Source: Bacteroidales bacterium
GTDB taxonomy: Bacteria; Bacteroidota; Bacteroidia; Bacteroidales; VadinHA17
NCBI GenBank assembly: GCA_003520925.1
Contig: DOTV01000092.1
Span: 1 to 10,726 of the forward strand
Length of the DNA: 10,726 nt
Reading direction: 5' to 3'
Shown here: positions 1 through 7,526 of the stretch, in pieces
How the letters are laid out: every line of letters begins with the position of its first letter
Position numbering within the stretch: position 1 is the first letter of the stretch
Notes under the pieces: generated by a model
Seen by the model: only the letters and a program-made list of their open reading frames with translations
Told to the model about the DNA's origin: nothing
The model's database searches: none
Program-made: the position numbers and the translations under genes

Positions 1-1524
1 TTCGGACAGAACTTTGTCACACAGATGCTTGTTGCAGAAACCACAGGGGCAGGTTATTCATTTTCAGTAGCATATATGGCCCATTGCGGAATAGGAACCC
101 TTCCGATAATGTATTATGGCAACGAAGCCCAGAGACAACAATATGTCACTAAGCTTGCCACAGGGGATCTTATTGGAGCTTACTGCCTTACTGAACCAGG
201 AGCCGGAAGCGATGCCAATTCAGGGAAGACAAATGCAAAGCTTTCAGAGGATGGAAAGAATTACATTATCAACGGTCAGAAAATGTGGATCACAAATGCC
301 GGTTTTGCAGATACACTTGTTGTATTTGCCAAGATCGACAATGACAGGGTGCTGAGTGCATTTATAGTTGAAACTGATTGCCCGGGGGTAGTTATCGGAC
401 CTGATGAACATAAAATGGGAATAAAAGGATCTTCAACCGCTCAGATATATTTCAATGATGTTAAGGTACCGGTTGAAAATCTGCTCGGGAAGCGCGGTGA
501 AGGTTTCAGGATAGCTCTGAGCATTCTCCATATGGGCAGGCTTAAACTGGGAGCCAACGTATTAGGAGCCGCTAAAAAAGCGATCAACGATTCAGTCAGA
601 TATGCAAATGAACGGAAACAGTTCGGAGTTCTAATCTCGACTTTCGGTGCAATAAAACATAAGATGGCCGAACAGGTTATCCGTCTTTTTGCTTCTGAGG
701 CTGCTGTTTACAGGGTCAGTAAAGACATTGATGATCTGATGGATAAGATGAAAACTGAATGCGGCGATAAGGGTAGAGCTGCCATTGAGGCAATAAGTCA
801 TTATGCAGTTGAAGCAGCAATTCTGAAGGTAGTCGGTTCTGAAATGCTCGATTTCATTGCTGATGAGGCTGTCCAGATTCACGGAGGAATGGGCTATTCG
901 GCTGAGATGGATGTTGAAAGAGGATATCGCGATTCGAGAATAAACAGGATATTTGAAGGAACAAACGAGATAAACAGGCTGTTGGTTTCCGATACGGCAA
1001 TGAAGCGGGCAATGAAAGGCGATTTCGACCTTTTCGGCGAAGCTGAGAAATTCTTTAATAACCTTGATAAGATTGATGACGGAAAGAGTCCGGAAGAAAC
1101 CTATTTTCAGGAAAAAAGAAGATTCATCAGAAACTACAAAAAAATCATACTCATTTGCATGCACGGAGCAATCAAAAAATTTGAAAAAGGTCTTGTAAAT
1201 GAGCAGGAGGTGATGAACAATATAGCTGAAATGATGATGGAAACATACCTTTCCGAATCACTTGCTTTGAGAGTCGAAAAGATGGAGTTATTGAAGGGTT
1301 CTTCTCAGGTTTACAGGGATATGCTTGATGTGAATGTCTATGATACGGCATTCAAGGTTCGAAAATCAGCATCTGATGCAGTATGTTCATTTGCCTCCGC
1401 TGATTCAATGTCCGGGTTTGTAAACGCAATTGAGTTACTTTCGAAAGTCAGCTGCGTCAACATAAAAGATGCACGCAGAAGGATAGCCGATAAACTGATT
1501 GAGGATAATTCCTATAAGTTTTAA
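1..1524 (+). CDS. Acyl-CoA dehydrogenase, long VLCAD-like type (5' truncated)
   Basis: This FAD-dependent enzyme would oxidise acyl-CoA to trans-2-enoyl-CoA in the first step of cytoplasmic beta-oxidation, passing electrons to ETF. The reading frame is open from base 1, so the ATG at 25 is internal and the true start lies before the window; 507 codons are visible. Acyl-CoA dehydrogenase signature 1 (CLTEPGAGSDANS) is at 184-222. Signature 2 is at 874-933 (Q-x2-GG-x-G-Y ... R-x3-D spacing). The FEGTNEIN motif follows, with the catalytic-base Glu at 955-957; the typical RYANERKQFG segment is near 600. About 165 residues follow the catalytic domain, a C-terminal extension as in VLCAD/ACAD9-like enzymes of roughly 600 residues, so some 90 N-terminal residues are probably missing. 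The family is certain; chain-length preference is inference. It converges on the next gene with a 24-bp gap, and I see no terminator hairpin between them. Confidence 0.95.
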   Translation, partial: FGQNFVTQMLVAETTGAGYSFSVAYMAHCGIGTLPIMYYGNEAQRQQYVTKLATGDLIGAYCLTEPGAGSDANSGKTNAKLSEDGKNYIINGQKMWITNAGFADTLVVFAKIDNDRVLSAFIVETDCPGVVIGPDEHKMGIKGSSTAQIYFNDVKVPVENLLGKRGEGFRIALSILHMGRLKLGANVLGAAKKAINDSVRYANERKQFGVLISTFGAIKHKMAEQVIRLFASEAAVYRVSKDIDDLMDKMKTECGDKGRAAIEAISHYAVEAAILKVVGSEMLDFIADEAVQIHGGMGYSAEMDVERGYRDSRINRIFEGTNEINRLLVSDTAMKRAMKGDFDLFGEAEKFFNNLDKIDDGKSPEETYFQEKRRFIRNYKKIILICMHGAIKKFEKGLVNEQEVMNNIAEMMMETYLSESLALRVEKMELLKGSSQVYRDMLDVNVYDTAFKVRKSASDAVCSFASADSMSGFVNAIELLSKVSCVNIKDARRRIADKLIEDNSYKF

Positions 1525-1548
1525 GGAAGCTGTCTTTCTTTATCAGTT

Positions 1549-4500
1549 TCAGGATTTAATTATTTTAACCAGAGCTATCTTTTTGCCCTTTAAAAAGAGC
1601 CTTAGAAAATAGATACCCTGTGGAACGGGAAGGTTTAAAGTCATTAATTCGTTCCCGGGAGTTTTATTATGAGCATAAATAACCTTCCCGCTAAGATCTG
1701 CCACCGACAGATCAAAAAGGTATCCTTCGGGAGAAGCAATGTTGACCTTTATCTCCTCAGCAAAGGGATTGGGGTAAGCCTTAACATCAATACCTGTAGT
1801 GAACCTGACCGAAAGGGTATGATCAGATGTTATATTGCTGAATGTAAAAACATCTACAGCTCCCATTGAATGGTTATCCACAATGACATCGAGAATCCTG
1901 TGGTCACGGTCTGGAGTTATTTCATAGGTCTGATCCGAGCCCTCAAAAAGAGTAAGCGATCCCGAAGGGGTTATTGATCCGCCTTCTCCTGCAGCAGCAG
2001 AAATTTCGTAGGCAGGTATAGGACTGAAAGTTACAGATATATTCTGATCTGCTGTAATGTTGCTTAATTTAAAGGATGAAACAGGACCCTGGGAGACATT
2101 GTTTACCTTTATATCCGAAATCCTGAATCCGTAGTCGGGAGCAAAGCTGCAGGACAGATCCGCTCCGTAATTTACAACAGTATTTCCTGAAGGGTTTACA
2201 GAACCTCCGGAATTCCCTTCAACCGAAACTGTATAAGTATTAACGGCGAATGAAGCAGAGATTTCATGGTTATGAGTAATCCTGTTAAAAGTGTAGGAAG
2301 TTACAGGGCCGACCGATTTATTATCAATAATTACATCATCAATATGAAAGCCGGTGTCAGGGGTGATTAAACAGACAAGATCACTTCCGTAATTCAATGT
2401 ACTGGTCCCCGAAGGGGTTATTGACCCGCCTGATTTTGAGCCGCTTGTTATTGTGAATGTAATCGGAACGAAAGAAGCTGATACAGTATGATCAGATCTG
2501 ATATTTGTAAAATCATATGAGGAAATTGCCCCTGCAGATGCATTGTCAATTTTTACATCTGAAATATTAAATCCTTCATCAGGAGAAATTGTATATGATA
2601 GTTGCGACCCGTAGTTAACCCTGGTGGTACCTGATGGACTTACCGAACCTCCTGATCCGGCAATGCCTGTAATTGCATAAGTAATATGTGAGAACACAAC
2701 CGAAATGGTATGGTTGTTTGTAATGTTACTGAATGTGTATGATGAAACGGGACCAACAGAAACATTGTCCACCAGAACATCCGAAATCATTTGGCCGGTG
2801 TTTTGAGTAATATTGAAAGTCCTGCCTGAACCGTAATCAACTGTAATATTTCCGTTTGGAGAAATTATGCCTCCACTTCCGGCCTGACTTACAATATTGA
2901 AAGTAATTATCGAAAATGTTGCTGATATCGAATGGCCTGAGCTTACATTATTGAATGTGTATGATGACACGGTACCGACCGAAACATTATCAACTCTTAC
3001 ATCAGAAATCCTGTAGCCTGCAAAAGGGACCACAGTATATGAAAGGCTTGTGCCATGTATAACGGTCGAAGCTCCTGTTGGGTTTATTGAACCTCCGCTT
3101 CCGGCACCGGCAGTAATAGTATAAGTTGCGGTCGCAAATGATGCTGAGATTGTATGAGCTGATGTAATATTACTGAATGTATATGTCGAAGCAGGACCAA
3201 CTGACACATTATCGACTTTCACATCTGAAACCTGGAATCCGAAATCCGGGGTAATTGTGAATGTCCTGGCGGAACCATGATTTACGGTAGTATTGCCCGA
3301 TGGATTTATGGAACCACCGGTTCCTGCACTTCCCGTTATCGTGTAAGTTATCTGTGTGTAAGTTGCCGAAATTGAATGCCCGGCTGTAACATTTGCAAAA
3401 TTATAAGAAGAGACAGCACCTACTGAAATATTATCAACTTTTACATCAGAAAGATAGTAACCCGTATTTGCTGAAATATTGAATGTCTGGCTTGCTCCGT
3501 AATTGACTGACACATTTCCCTGGGGTGAGATAGTGCCACCTGTACCGGCAGTTGCCGTAATCGTGTTTGTGACAGGAGAAAAGGAGACAACGATTGTATG
3601 ATTTGCGGAAATATTGCTGAAACTGTAAGCCGATGGCGTCCCGACAGAAACATTATCTACAAGAACTCCGGATATCCGGTAACCTGTATTTGGAGATATT
3701 GAATAGTTCTGTGATGATCCGTAAGTCAAAGTAAGAACTCCGGATGGACTTATAGAACCATCAGAACCTGCTCCTGATGTCAGAGTAAAAGTCAGAAGCT
3801 CAAAAGTTGCTGAGATTGTATGATCTGAAACGATATTGTTGAATGAGAAAGAAGAAACACTTCCTGCTGATACACCGTCTGCCAGAACGTCAGTAATTTT
3901 GTAACCGGTTGAAGGTATAATATTGTACGTCAGGTTAGTTCCTTCATTCACTGTGGTTATACCTGACGGAGTAACTGATCCTCCGGGACCTGCAGAGGCT
4001 GTAATATTGTGGGTGGGAATTGTTTCAAATGAAGCAGCGATTGAATGGCTGCCTGCAATATTGGTGAAGGTATAGGTTGAAACAGCACCAACAGATACAT
4101 CATCAATTTTCAGATCAGACAGCCTGTAACCGGTGTAACCTGTAATATTAAAAGTCTGATTTGTACCTTCATAAACAGTGACAATACCTGAGGGAGTAAT
4201 GGTCCCTCCGGTCCCGGCGGAAGCGGTAATCGTATAGCTGGCTGATGGAGCGAATTCAGCTGTAATTGAATGGTCAGCCATAACAGAATGGAAAGTATAG
4301 GTTGTGACCGGATTTATTGAAACACCATCAACTGACACGCTGCTGATATGATTGCCGGTATTCGGAGTAATAGTAAATGTCTTGTCGGTTCCTGCCACAA
4401 CAGAGACAACACCCTGGGGATTAATTGTTCCGCCGGTCGCAGCACTCGAATTTACAGTAAATACCATTCCGCTCTGAACTGCAATTTCATTGTCAGTGAG

Positions 4501-5814
4501 AGCATAATTATAGAATTTCACATTGCTAATCTGTCCGCTGAAATTTGAAATGGTTTGTGTCGCCTGTCCAAGAATAAACTCAGGTGTTGAATAATTCGTT
4601 ATTGCAGTTCCTGACGGAATTGTTTTGTCAAGTATCCCGTTGACGTATAATTTAAGGCTGCTGCCGTTACTGGTAATTGCAACATGCGACCATGAACCTG
4701 CTGATACCGTAGCTGTTGATGTTGTACTTTTTGAGCTGCCGTCAAATATCCGGGCTGTAATATGTCCATCGCTGCTAAGGTAAAGATTACGGTCATTCTT
4801 TGTTGATAAAGGGTACTCCGACATGGCTGAAATATCCATTTCCCTTATCTGATCGGGCCTTATTCTCATTGAAATTGTAAATGACGGGTTATTATTCCCC
4901 TTCAGTGTCAGATAATCATCATCGCCATCAAATATAAAAGCACCGGATTCAAGCTGTGAGGGACCCGGCAAGGTAATTTCATCACCTTTCAGGATATTTG
5001 ATTTATCACTGCCTCCCTCTACAATTTTTATAAATTTATGGTCGCCCGAAGGCACCCTGTCTGTGTACCAGGTCCATCGCCCGTTGTTCGAATAAATATC
5101 TCTTATACCTGTGTAGAGCTCCGGTGTATTAAAACTACCATAGGCATAGGTAATTCCATCAGGAACATTGACATCAATAAAACCTCCGTTATCACAGCCA
5201 AGCATCCAGACATCTTTCCGGTACTTGACAGCCAGCTCCCGCACTGCCTTGTTGAGACCTCTGTGATGCTGATGGCCGTATTCTCCCCAGTTATTGTGGG
5301 TAATAACTCTCGACATGGACGGATCAGCAAAGTACTGTTCCAGTTTGGCTTTGATTTTATTTATTTCAAACCTTGACAATTCCGCCGGGTTACTATAAAG
5401 TCTTGTTTCGAGGTGATCGTTCAGAAGATAATAATAAGAAGTATTAGCTCCCCAATAGTATTCCGTATATTCAGCATCAGTCACATCATCCCACGGGGTA
5501 TACCAGTTAGACTGGTAAGCGATATTATAACCATTATTGTCAAGGAAAGCCTGTTGCTGGCTTATAATGGCCCTGTAGGAAGGAGTAGCCGGCATAGCAC
5601 CGCCGATAAACTTCTCGGTTTTATTCCAGAATGGGAGCATCCATATCAGATCATCATCCATATGGGAATAAATCAGGATTGTTCCGCTTTTTGGGATTGT
5701 ACTGAAATCCACCTGTGTTCCCTGTGCAACAGTAGAAATATGAAATGTTACAAGAAGAAATAAAATCAGCAGCGATCTGTAAAAGTTACCCCTCGAAAAT
5801 CTGGTCTCCGGCAT
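1549..5814 (-). CDS. Secreted PIG-L/LmbE-like deacetylase with LamG domain, 12 InlB-B-like repeats and T9SS sorting domain
   Basis: This is a predicted exported protein of 1421 residues. Numbering starts at the ATG at 5814; TTG (5832) and GTG (5829) codons upstream in frame fall inside a good promoter -7 box and were not used. Residues 1-30 are a signal peptide (RFSRGNFYR, a hydrophobic run, cleavage near VAQ). Residues ~40-265 resemble the PIG-L/LmbE fold. SHMDDD (H51, D53, D54) stands in for the usual HPDDE zinc/base motif, and GEYGHQHH (H181, H184) for the distal HxxH. Known members remove acetyl groups from N-acetylglucosaminyl substrates. Residues ~287-447 look like a LamG/concanavalin jelly-roll. 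Twelve repeats of ~74 residues follow. The final ~78 residues (AYPNPF ... LSGKVIY ... GIYFLRL ... VKIIKS) are a type A T9SS sorting domain, implying cell-surface attachment or release. Substrate is unknown and catalysis is inferred. Confidence 0.88.
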   Translation of the reverse strand: MPETRFSRGNFYRSLLILFLLVTFHISTVAQGTQVDFSTIPKSGTILIYSHMDDDLIWMLPFWNKTEKFIGGAMPATPSYRAIISQQQAFLDNNGYNIAYQSNWYTPWDDVTDAEYTEYYWGANTSYYYLLNDHLETRLYSNPAELSRFEINKIKAKLEQYFADPSMSRVITHNNWGEYGHQHHRGLNKAVRELAVKYRKDVWMLGCDNGGFIDVNVPDGITYAYGSFNTPELYTGIRDIYSNNGRWTWYTDRVPSGDHKFIKIVEGGSDKSNILKGDEITLPGPSQLESGAFIFDGDDDYLTLKGNNNPSFTISMRIRPDQIREMDISAMSEYPLSTKNDRNLYLSSDGHITARIFDGSSKSTTSTATVSAGSWSHVAITSNGSSLKLYVNGILDKTIPSGTAITNYSTPEFILGQATQTISNFSGQISNVKFYNYALTDNEIAVQSGMVFTVNSSAATGGTINPQGVVSVVAGTDKTFTITPNTGNHISSVSVDGVSINPVTTYTFHSVMADHSITAEFAPSASYTITASAGTGGTITPSGIVTVYEGTNQTFNITGYTGYRLSDLKIDDVSVGAVSTYTFTNIAGSHSIAASFETIPTHNITASAGPGGSVTPSGITTVNEGTNLTYNIIPSTGYKITDVLADGVSAGSVSSFSFNNIVSDHTISATFELLTFTLTSGAGSDGSISPSGVLTLTYGSSQNYSISPNTGYRISGVLVDNVSVGTPSAYSFSNISANHTIVVSFSPVTNTITATAGTGGTISPQGNVSVNYGASQTFNISANTGYYLSDVKVDNISVGAVSSYNFANVTAGHSISATYTQITYTITGSAGTGGSINPSGNTTVNHGSARTFTITPDFGFQVSDVKVDNVSVGPASTYTFSNITSAHTISASFATATYTITAGAGSGGSINPTGASTVIHGTSLSYTVVPFAGYRISDVRVDNVSVGTVSSYTFNNVSSGHSISATFSIITFNIVSQAGSGGIISPNGNITVDYGSGRTFNITQNTGQMISDVLVDNVSVGPVSSYTFSNITNNHTISVVFSHITYAITGIAGSGGSVSPSGTTRVNYGSQLSYTISPDEGFNISDVKIDNASAGAISSYDFTNIRSDHTVSASFVPITFTITSGSKSGGSITPSGTSTLNYGSDLVCLITPDTGFHIDDVIIDNKSVGPVTSYTFNRITHNHEISASFAVNTYTVSVEGNSGGSVNPSGNTVVNYGADLSCSFAPDYGFRISDIKVNNVSQGPVSSFKLSNITADQNISVTFSPIPAYEISAAAGEGGSITPSGSLTLFEGSDQTYEITPDRDHRILDVIVDNHSMGAVDVFTFSNITSDHTLSVRFTTGIDVKAYPNPFAEEIKVNIASPEGYLFDLSVADLSGKVIYAHNKTPGNELMTLNLPVPQGIYFLRLFLKGKKIALVKIIKS
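1552..1785 (-). other. T9SS type A C-terminal sorting domain
   Basis: The last 78 residues of the large secreted protein start with VKAYPNPF and continue through DLSVADLSGKVIY and GIYFLRLFLKGKK to a basic end (VKIIKS). This is the standard pattern of the Por/T9SS type A sorting domain, which takes a periplasmic cargo protein through the outer-membrane SprA-type translocon and is then cleaved. It is a strong Bacteroidota marker. Confidence 0.92.
1798..4461 (-). repeat. Twelve tandem ~222-bp coding repeats (divergent InlB-B-like, ~74 aa each)
   Basis: These lie within the large secreted protein. Counted from the translation, there are twelve units of 73-75 residues with the pattern [YF]xITxxAGxGGxIxPSG, then VxYGxxxTFxITPxTGY, then ISDVxVDNVSVG, then SxYTFxNIxxxHxISAxF. 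The spacing matches the divergent InlB B-repeat (Flg_new_2-type) family, small beta-rich modules common in bacterial surface proteins, usually seen as stalks or adhesion scaffolds. Central units (about 5 to 9) are the most alike, and some DNA similarity remains, for example around 2737-2775 and 2955-2995. The outer units (1, 11, 12) are more divergent. No unit is broken by a stop or frameshift. Confidence 0.9.
4477..4956 (-). other. LamG/concanavalin-like jelly-roll domain within the large secreted protein
   Basis: The translated segment shows the usual order of a LamG_3-type domain. It begins with AFIFDGDDDYLTL, then FTISMRIRPD, a segment with NLYLSSDGHITARIFDG, then GSWSHVAITSNGSSLKLYVNGILD, and near the end FSGQISNVKFYNYALTDNEI. 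Such domains typically bind carbohydrate or other surface ligands, or act as structural spacers. Here the domain sits directly between the deacetylase-like domain and the repeat stalk, which suits a substrate-targeting role; that role is inference. Confidence 0.8.
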
Positions 5815-5829
5815 AATTATTATTTTCAC

Positions 5830-5861
5830 CAAATCTAAGTAATCATTACTGTTTGTCCAAA
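5830..5861 (-). promoter_or_regulatory. Promoter for the large secreted protein (Bacteroidota -33/-7 type)
   Basis: On the minus strand a -33 box TTTG (5861-5858) and a -7 box TAGATTTG (5837-5830, exact to TAnnTTTG) are separated by 20 bp, the expected Bacteroidota sigma-ABfr arrangement. Transcription would begin near 5824, about ten bases before the ATG at 5814. This short leader would exclude the TTG and GTG codons at 5832 and 5829 as starts. Confidence 0.6.
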
Positions 5862-6060
5862 TTGGAATCGGCCGTAAGTGATAGATAATCAGAGTAAAAG
5901 ATTGGATTTGTCAATGAAAATAATACGAATACCATGGATTTCCTTAAGTTTATAAAAAAGAAAGGGCAGTTCATCAAAAAACATAAATATTTGTGATAAA
6001 ATCGTGTCATAAAAATCTTCCAGGATGATCTTAGTCATGAAGTATTCTGAGAATATTATA

Positions 6061-6094
6061 TTTGACAAGTTTTCATACTTTAATCATATTTTTG
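6061..6094 (+). promoter_or_regulatory. Candidate distal promoter of the cytochrome operon
   Basis: TTTG at 6061-6064 and TATTTTTG at 6087-6094 (exact to TAnnTTTG) are separated by 22 bp, slightly longer than the common 19-21. Transcription from here would leave a leader of about 145 bases before the ATG at 6245. The region is AT-rich, so a chance match is possible. Confidence 0.4.
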
Positions 6095-6211
6095 TACTTA
6101 TTATTTATATCATCGTCATAGGCGATATATGTCAATTTTAAATATGTTAAACAGCATCCTGCACTGAATAAAAATGAATGATGTAATATGTTATTAATCA
6201 ATAATCTCAGA

Positions 6212-6219
6212 TATCTTTG
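6212..6219 (+). promoter_or_regulatory. Candidate proximal -7 box of the cytochrome operon
   Basis: TATCTTTG matches TAnnTTTG exactly and lies 25 bases before the ATG at 6245, giving a leader of about 20 bases. No convincing TTTG is found about 20 bp upstream (only TGTT around 6189-6192), so it may be weak, activator-dependent or a chance match. Confidence 0.4.
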
Positions 6220-6244
6220 TGAAAAAATTAACAGTAACTGAAAT

Positions 6245-6622
6245 ATGAAAATGAAAGTTAAATTATCATGGAGAATTGTGGCGGCTTTGATAATTCCTGC
6301 AGGTATGCTGCTGTTTTCATCGTGTGAGAAATATGCATACCAGCTGGAGACAGTTAATCCTGAGGAGCCGGTTCTGTTTCAGACACAGATCCAGCCGATC
6401 TTTACAAGCAATTGTATTACCTGCCATAAAGGATCAAGGAATCCCGACCTGAGAAACGGTAATTCCTATGCATCGTTAACCAACGGTGGTTATGTCAACC
6501 TTCCGGCTTCAGGCAGCAGGCTCTATTCCCAGGTCATTTCAAGCAGCCATTCGGCTTTTACCCTGGATGCCGAAAAACAATTAATACTTTTATGGATCGG
6601 CCAGGGAGCCCTGAACAATTAA
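6245..6622 (+). CDS. Monoheme c-type cytochrome lipoprotein
   Basis: This 125-residue protein opens the electron-transfer operon. A hydrophobic signal (residues ~8-26) ends in a lipobox-like LLFSSC, so Cys27 is probably lipidated and the protein membrane-anchored; an outer-membrane location is likely but not proven. There is no strong acidic surface-export signal after the Cys (EKYAY). One heme site, CITCH, is at residues 57-61, following IQPIFTSN as in small cytochromes of the planctomycete-type/DUF1549-associated pattern, and the C-terminus LILLWIGQGALNN matches the usual WI-x-x-GA ending. The usual distal Met is absent: no Met occurs after residue 21, and H102 is the only His outside CXXCH, so His/His ligation is likely. 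It lies 28 bp before the barrel gene. The function is electron transfer; the partner is unknown. Confidence 0.85.
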   Translation: MKMKVKLSWRIVAALIIPAGMLLFSSCEKYAYQLETVNPEEPVLFQTQIQPIFTSNCITCHKGSRNPDLRNGNSYASLTNGGYVNLPASGSRLYSQVISSSHSAFTLDAEKQLILLWIGQGALNN

Positions 6623-6650
6623 TCTTTAAAAACCTATTAAACCCGATAAA

Positions 6651-7514
6651 ATGAAAAAGACTTTATTATTTCTTCTTCTGTCAGTATTCATGATTTCCAT
6701 TTCAGCCCAGGATGAGACAAAACCTGAAGATAAATCAAAACCTGTACGCTTCACCTTCGGAACAGGTGTGCTGGTAGATAATCAGACTGTTGCAACTCCG
6801 TATAAAGGAGGATTGGAATTACAAATTCATCACAGGTTCAGCCTGATTGAAAACTATCATAATCTTTTTGGCATCTACGGGGCTGCCAACACAAGACTGG
6901 GTCTGAATTACGGAATAACTGACAGGCTTATGCTCGGAGCAGGAACGACCAAGGATTATAAGCTTCAGGATATTCAGTGGAAATATCTTATACTTCAGCA
7001 GACCGAAGATAACAGCATGCCTGTTTCACTTTCATATTACGGCAACATGGTTATTGATCTCAGGAAAGAGGAGGCATTCGGACCCGTTGAACGTTACAGG
7101 GACATTCACAGGCTGTCATATTTCAACCAGTTAATCCTGGCAAAGAAATTCAGCGATGCATTTTCGTTTCAGATTGCTCCTTCTGTGATATATTTCAATG
7201 CTGTTCCACAGTACACTAACGAATCTAAATACAAAAACCTGAATTTTGGCCTGTCGGCAGGCGGTAAACTAACAGTAATTGGATCTCAGTCGATAATTTT
7301 CGAATATGACCAGCTTCTGACAAAACAGGATCTTGATGTTCAGCCAAAACCAAACCTTTCACTTGGATGGGAAGTTGGTACAGCAACCCATACATTCCAG
7401 ATCTTTGCTGCCAATTACTCACAGATAATAGGCCAGCGTAACCTTGTCTTCAATACAAACGATTTTGCGAATGGTGAGTTTCTTTTTGGATTTAATATAA
7501 CTGTCAGATTTTAA
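6651..7514 (+). CDS. DUF5777-family outer-membrane beta-barrel protein
   Basis: The protein has 287 residues with a clear signal peptide (MKKTLLFLLLSVFMISISAQ). The mature chain has many alternating hydrophobic/polar strands rich in Tyr, Phe and Gly, such as GLNYGITDRLMLGAG, SLSYYGNMVI and LSLGWEVGTATHTFQIFAANYSQ. It ends in FNITVRF with a terminal Phe, the classical signal for outer-membrane barrel insertion. The overall pattern, including VRFTFGTGVLVDNQT near the start and NLVFNTNDFANGEFLFGFN near the end, matches what I recall of the DUF5777 barrel family of Bacteroidota, whose function is not established. It has no heme motif. Its position between a lipoprotein cytochrome and a heptaheme cytochrome (12 bp upstream of the latter) suggests a pore or docking role for electron transfer or substrate entry; this is inference. 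Confidence 0.8.
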   Translation: MKKTLLFLLLSVFMISISAQDETKPEDKSKPVRFTFGTGVLVDNQTVATPYKGGLELQIHHRFSLIENYHNLFGIYGAANTRLGLNYGITDRLMLGAGTTKDYKLQDIQWKYLILQQTEDNSMPVSLSYYGNMVIDLRKEEAFGPVERYRDIHRLSYFNQLILAKKFSDAFSFQIAPSVIYFNAVPQYTNESKYKNLNFGLSAGGKLTVIGSQSIIFEYDQLLTKQDLDVQPKPNLSLGWEVGTATHTFQIFAANYSQIIGQRNLVFNTNDFANGEFLFGFNITVRF

Positions 7515-7526
7515 ACTGAGTAATGA

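Larger units (their letters stand above)
5815..6244. other. Divergent intergenic region, AT-rich, no clear gene
   Basis: This gap of about 430 bases separates the minus-strand secreted protein from the plus-strand cytochrome operon. It holds one good minus-strand promoter and two plus-strand promoter candidates. I found no tRNA-like, riboswitch-like or insertion-sequence structure. A 20-codon ATG frame (5934-5996, +) encodes a lysine-rich peptide but is short enough to be chance. A weak imperfect inverted repeat lies around 6105-6129 (ATAT-c-ATCG against CGATATAT). Confidence 0.6.

Noticed and set aside
631..1164. Long antisense frame opposite the acyl-CoA dehydrogenase
   Set aside because: It lies entirely within a clear coding gene and shows no recognisable motif or signal.
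1525..1548. Terminator between the convergent acyl-CoA dehydrogenase and secreted-protein genes
   Set aside because: The 24-bp gap shows no GC-rich inverted repeat or T-tract that I can identify.
1798..4461. Regular repeat spacing that could suggest a CRISPR or satellite array
   Set aside because: The unit is about 222 bp, fully coding in one minus-strand frame, and corresponds to a ~74-residue protein module.
5038..5763. Plus-strand open frames opposite the deacetylase domain
   Set aside because: They are shadows of the minus-strand gene, whose domain motifs and signal peptide are clear.
5815..5832. TTG (5832) and GTG (5829) as starts of the large secreted protein
   Set aside because: They overlap an exact -7 promoter box, and the ATG at 5814 gives a well-formed signal peptide directly.
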